From Xiphophorus maculatus (lineage: Eukaryota > Chordata > Actinopteri > Cyprinodontiformes > Poeciliidae): a DNA stretch of 64,000 nucleotides. Every line of letters starts with the position of its first letter. Positions within the stretch are counted from its first letter, which is position 1. Where the stretch lies: assembly GCF_002775205.1 (NCBI RefSeq), contig NC_036454.1, positions 13,660,882 through 13,724,881 on the forward strand, written 5' to 3'. Under the pieces are notes generated by a model. That model saw only the letters and a list, made by a program, of their open reading frames with translations. It did no database searches and had not been told where the DNA came from. Of the stretch, positions 60,741-64,000 are shown one piece after another. Both the position numbers and the translations under genes were made by a program.

Positions 60741-61575
60741 CAAAAATGTTAAACTTTACTATGGAAATTCAATGATTATGCAGCCTGGGGATAAATTGCA
60801 CAGACTGCATTAGCAAAGTTTTTCAGTCTAGTAGTATATGTCAAAGTAATCGTACTAAAACCTCACTGAGCTGCTGAAACTTGATTTTTCTTACTTAGTA
60901 TGTTTTCTTTTTCTTCTAAATCTAGTCTCTGTGAGAAGGCTGCAGAAAGTTTATTATGTTTATATACTTTTTTGTTTTGAAATGAAATTTTTATCAGATT
61001 TAACAAGGTATGGAATGTAAATAATTAAAAGTCAACATAATGGTTAGACTGCTAATAATTTCATTTGGGTCATATAGACAATACACTGTTAGTTATCAGC
61101 TCTATGCTCATTATTGGAATTATTGCCAGATACAAAGGCACCAATTTAACAGAAACACCCTAAAAAAGGCTCGATATCAGTAATATGAAAACAAAAACAT
61201 TCAGTGCATTAAACGTGGTATATTTGATGTTTAAGTGCAATTTTCTGAAATGCCTTATTTTTCACTGTTTTGAAATCAAATTGGTTTCAGTAATGATACA
61301 GGTGAAAGGGTTATATGTGATGTATCTCTATGAGATGTTCCAAATATTTACTTCATTAACCTCAATTTGTTGACTAACTTTTTGACTAAAAACAAGCTGT
61401 GTACTGGTACACTAAGATACAATTTCATTACAGATATACCAACTAACAGAAGATTAATTAATGTGGTAAAACATTACTTTCAGGTTCAAGGTCTAAGACT
61501 GAATATCAGATTTGCTACATCATGCAATGCCATGTCAATGTGCTGATTGAAATAAATGTCAAATGAAAACTAAAC
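60741..61575 (+). other. nim1k 3' UTR with candidate poly(A) signals
   Basis: AT-rich sequence with AATAAA at 61551-61556 and another near 61594. Either could end the transcript. No coding content. Confidence 0.4.
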
Positions 61576-61599
61576 TGCTTCTGTTCATTGAAGAATAAA

Positions 61600-62560
61600 T
61601 GCTAACAACAAATAAGCTAATCTCTTTATATCTGATTGAGTTTCATGTAGAAAACTTTGATTAGTTTGCGTTATCACTCCATAAGTAATTTATGTATATT
61701 TAGGTTTTTGGGGTTTTTTAATTGACAAATAGTTTAGTTTTATAGGTAACTTTGGTTTATAATTACTCTAATATGTTATGTTAGAATATATACTACACAT
61801 ATACTAGTGTATGTGTAATGACAAAACGTATATTAATTTTCTGTAGTGCAAGAACTTTTAATAATTTATTTTTTTAAATAATTGTACAGTACACAGCCTG
61901 TGTATCAGCTGCTTGAACCTTATTATGTGACTATTATTAACATTACTAGAAAGAGATTTTTCACAAGATCATTGTTATAATTCTGAGAATTGTTATTCAG
62001 TATAATATTGCTTTAAATTAAAAAAGAAACATAATTGTAAGCCTCATTGCTAAAATGTGTATATGTTTTGCTTTATAAACTGTACAGGCAGTTTTTTTAT
62101 GTGGCTAAATATAGTTTATCAATAAGTATAGGCTATAGGGAAAAAACACAAACATCTAGTCTTTGAACTTGACTAAGTTCAATGCAGTTTAAGAAGTTTT
62201 ATTACTTCTTAATGTACAGCCCATTTACTTAATGGTAAATGGACTGTAAATCCATAACAATAGTAATAAAAGGTGCATTCATCTGCATTTTACATGACTG
62301 TTTTTTTTATTAAAATGATTTATATTTTTTGTCATTGTAGACACGACAGTAGAATATACAGTAGCTTCACCATATTAGATCTAGCAAAAACGGATAACAT
62401 TTTACTATGTATATACTACATATTTTTATTTAATAATAAATTGTCACTTTACTGAATATATCATAATTTATTTGTAGAACTTCTTTTATGTGATATTTTT
62501 AGTATTTTGTTCGTGTAATAAGGTTCCATATTCACAAAACATCAAAATAGGTCAGTAGCG
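61600..62560. other. Intergenic, nothing recognised
   Basis: AT-rich sequence without exon, repeat family or structured element that I could identify. Confidence 0.5.
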
Positions 62561-62571
62561 CAAACTAGCTT

Positions 62572-62792
62572 ATGACGCATTTGACTACATTTCCCATAAA
62601 CACCCCCAAAAAACCTACGTACCAAATTCGTTTCCGCCTTTGCGTGATGACGCGTTTTTTGCCTCGTTGGAAGGTGTTTTCAGGAGGAAGCTCCGGGCTG
62701 TTCACGGTAGCGGAAGAAAAAAGCCGAGTAGAGAAAGCAAAACGCATTGGACCGAGCTTGTTTGAGTTGATATCATCTTCTGTTATCAAACG
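62572..62792 (+). promoter_or_regulatory. Promoter and noncoding first exon of the next gene
   Basis: A sharp CpG-containing block with ACTACATTTCCCA at 62584-62596, a close match to the ZNF143/SBS promoter motif ACTACAATTCCCA. It has CRE-like TGATGACGCG near 62645 and an inverted CCAAT (ATTGG near 62747). It ends at a donor, with GTAAGA beginning at 62793. This is the pattern of a housekeeping-type promoter. In mammals the gene after NIM1K is HMGCS1, so hmgcs1 is likely, but no coding sequence is inside the window to prove it. The open frame across this block has no recognisable domain. Confidence 0.5.
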
Positions 62793-64000
62793 GTAAGAAA
62801 ATGTGCTTCTTTTGCCACCAATACTAGGATGTTTTGTAGTGTTTTTTTATGTTTAAAAAGGGGGCCACGCCTTTGACATAATGCTTAGAACAGCTCAGAG
62901 AAGTCAAGTGTTAATCCGAAAATATTCCTTACTTTTTGCTGGAATTAATAACGCAGCTGCATTTTCGTGGTATTTTTAATAAATATTATGCTTTATCGCC
63001 TTGAAACAGCGCCCTCGGTTTCCGTTTTAATCTTAGTTTAACATAACATGACATATATTGCAATGCATTGGTGCGGTTTAAAACCAAGGCAAAAACACTC
63101 TTAATCAAGCCGAATCAGTTTTTGATTTAACCTTTTGACCACCTTCCTTTTATGAATCTATTTGTTATGGATGTTATTTGTTTTGACATCTGATACCGCA
63201 TCAGATCCTGTGAGAAGGGTATGGGGGCGGGGCACATTGTCGGATGAGGTCATGCTGAAATGTTTAAGATGATGCAACATTAGACGGTTTACAGACGCAC
63301 TGTACCACGTTGTCACCTGCTTCAGAAGAGAAAATCCCTTTACTTTTAACTAACGTAATTAAAATTGTCGCTACTGATCTGAGAAAATCTTCTTCAGCCT
63401 ATGCCTAGAGGCCACATGTGAAATCAAATGCAGCATAGGCTGAGAGGATTCAGAGAACGCCCCCCTTTGTTCTGACGCATTGTTGTAATTGTGAGGCTGT
63501 TGTGATAACAAAAATATCACCAAACGTTATCATCTAAAGCGCATTTAAATCTTTATCTACGGATGCACACACGTTCATGCAGCAAAAAAATATAATACAA
63601 CTTATTTTTGAAAAGCGTGAATGCCCACGTGGCTGCCGCTGCGCAACAATAGTAAAATGTTTTGATTTGTTTTGATTTGGCTGAACTTAACTACTCATTA
63701 TCAAGCCCTATCACGGAAATGGTGTAATAAAATTGCTAATTATTTTTAATAAAAACATTAAATTAGCACAAATAATATTTTTACAGGCACTTTGACTCCA
63801 GGTAGTGGTTTTCAGCAGTATTTATACCCCTTGAGTATCTTAATGTTTTTTTCCTATTAACACTGAAAACTTTGATGGGAGCTGTGGAGATTATATGTGA
63901 GCAAAACAACACAAGGAATTGAAAAACTAGGTGGAAGAACAATGAAATAAGGTTTTCAAAATTATGAACATATCTCTGTTGTGTTTGTATTTATCCGTCC
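62793..64000 (+). other. Likely first intron of the next gene
   Basis: No coding exon was recognised up to the window edge. Scattered CpG-containing stretches continue to about 63660. Confidence 0.35.

Noticed and set aside
62572-62796. A 74-codon frame over the right-hand promoter block
   Set aside because: No domain recognised; promoter motifs lie inside it and it ends at a splice donor, so it is better read as 5' UTR.
1-64000. CRISPR arrays, bacterial operons, tRNA or rRNA genes
   Set aside because: None were seen; the window is vertebrate nuclear DNA with spliced genes.

Overview
The window reads as a teleost fish chromosome segment. It is AT-rich with long introns, Tc1/mariner-type transposon relics and (GGAT)n-tailed retroelement fragments. 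It carries vertebrate genes whose proteins match fish-type sequences. Four protein-coding genes are resolved to exon level, with reading phase agreeing across every junction: a growth hormone receptor (ghr, + strand), selenoprotein P (selenop, - strand), the BTB/zinc-finger gene znf131 (+) and the kinase gene nim1k (+). The neighbours GHR, SELENOP, ZNF131 and NIM1K also lie together in mammals (human 5p12-p13), so this is an old conserved block. A CpG-containing promoter-like segment near the right edge (about 62570-62792) probably starts a fifth gene; hmgcs1 is the guess from synteny only.

Layout. 1-2516 is upstream flank. 2517-2936 is a candidate noncoding first exon of ghr. ghr coding exons run from 10934 (signal peptide) to 29595, with two long repeat-bearing introns of about 8 and 12.5 kb, followed by a long 3' UTR to about 34060. 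34.1-37.0 kb is intergenic. selenop occupies about 40633 down to about 37000 on the minus strand. 40.8-43.6 kb is intergenic with a long (TA)n run. znf131 runs from a promoter at about 43.6-43.8 kb to its stop at 50133. nim1k has a likely noncoding start near 51.5 kb and coding exons 57367-60740.

The most striking element is selenop. Ordinary ORF reading breaks it up because 17 in-frame UGA codons must be read as selenocysteine: one in a UxxC redox motif in coding exon 1 and sixteen in a 105-codon stretch at the C-terminus. Two candidate SECIS hairpins lie in the expected place in its 3' UTR. The gene also has a TATA box, an HNF4-type site, a His-rich metal-binding segment built from a 15-bp coding minisatellite, and a poly(A) signal.

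The four genes do not form an operon and are not a known functional pathway. GHR is a cytokine-type receptor, SELENOP is a secreted selenium carrier, ZNF131 is a nuclear transcription regulator and NIM1 is an AMPK-related kinase. No new biological system was recognised. The unusual content is recoding in selenop, several mobile-element insertions with clear target duplications, and a set of perfect hairpins.
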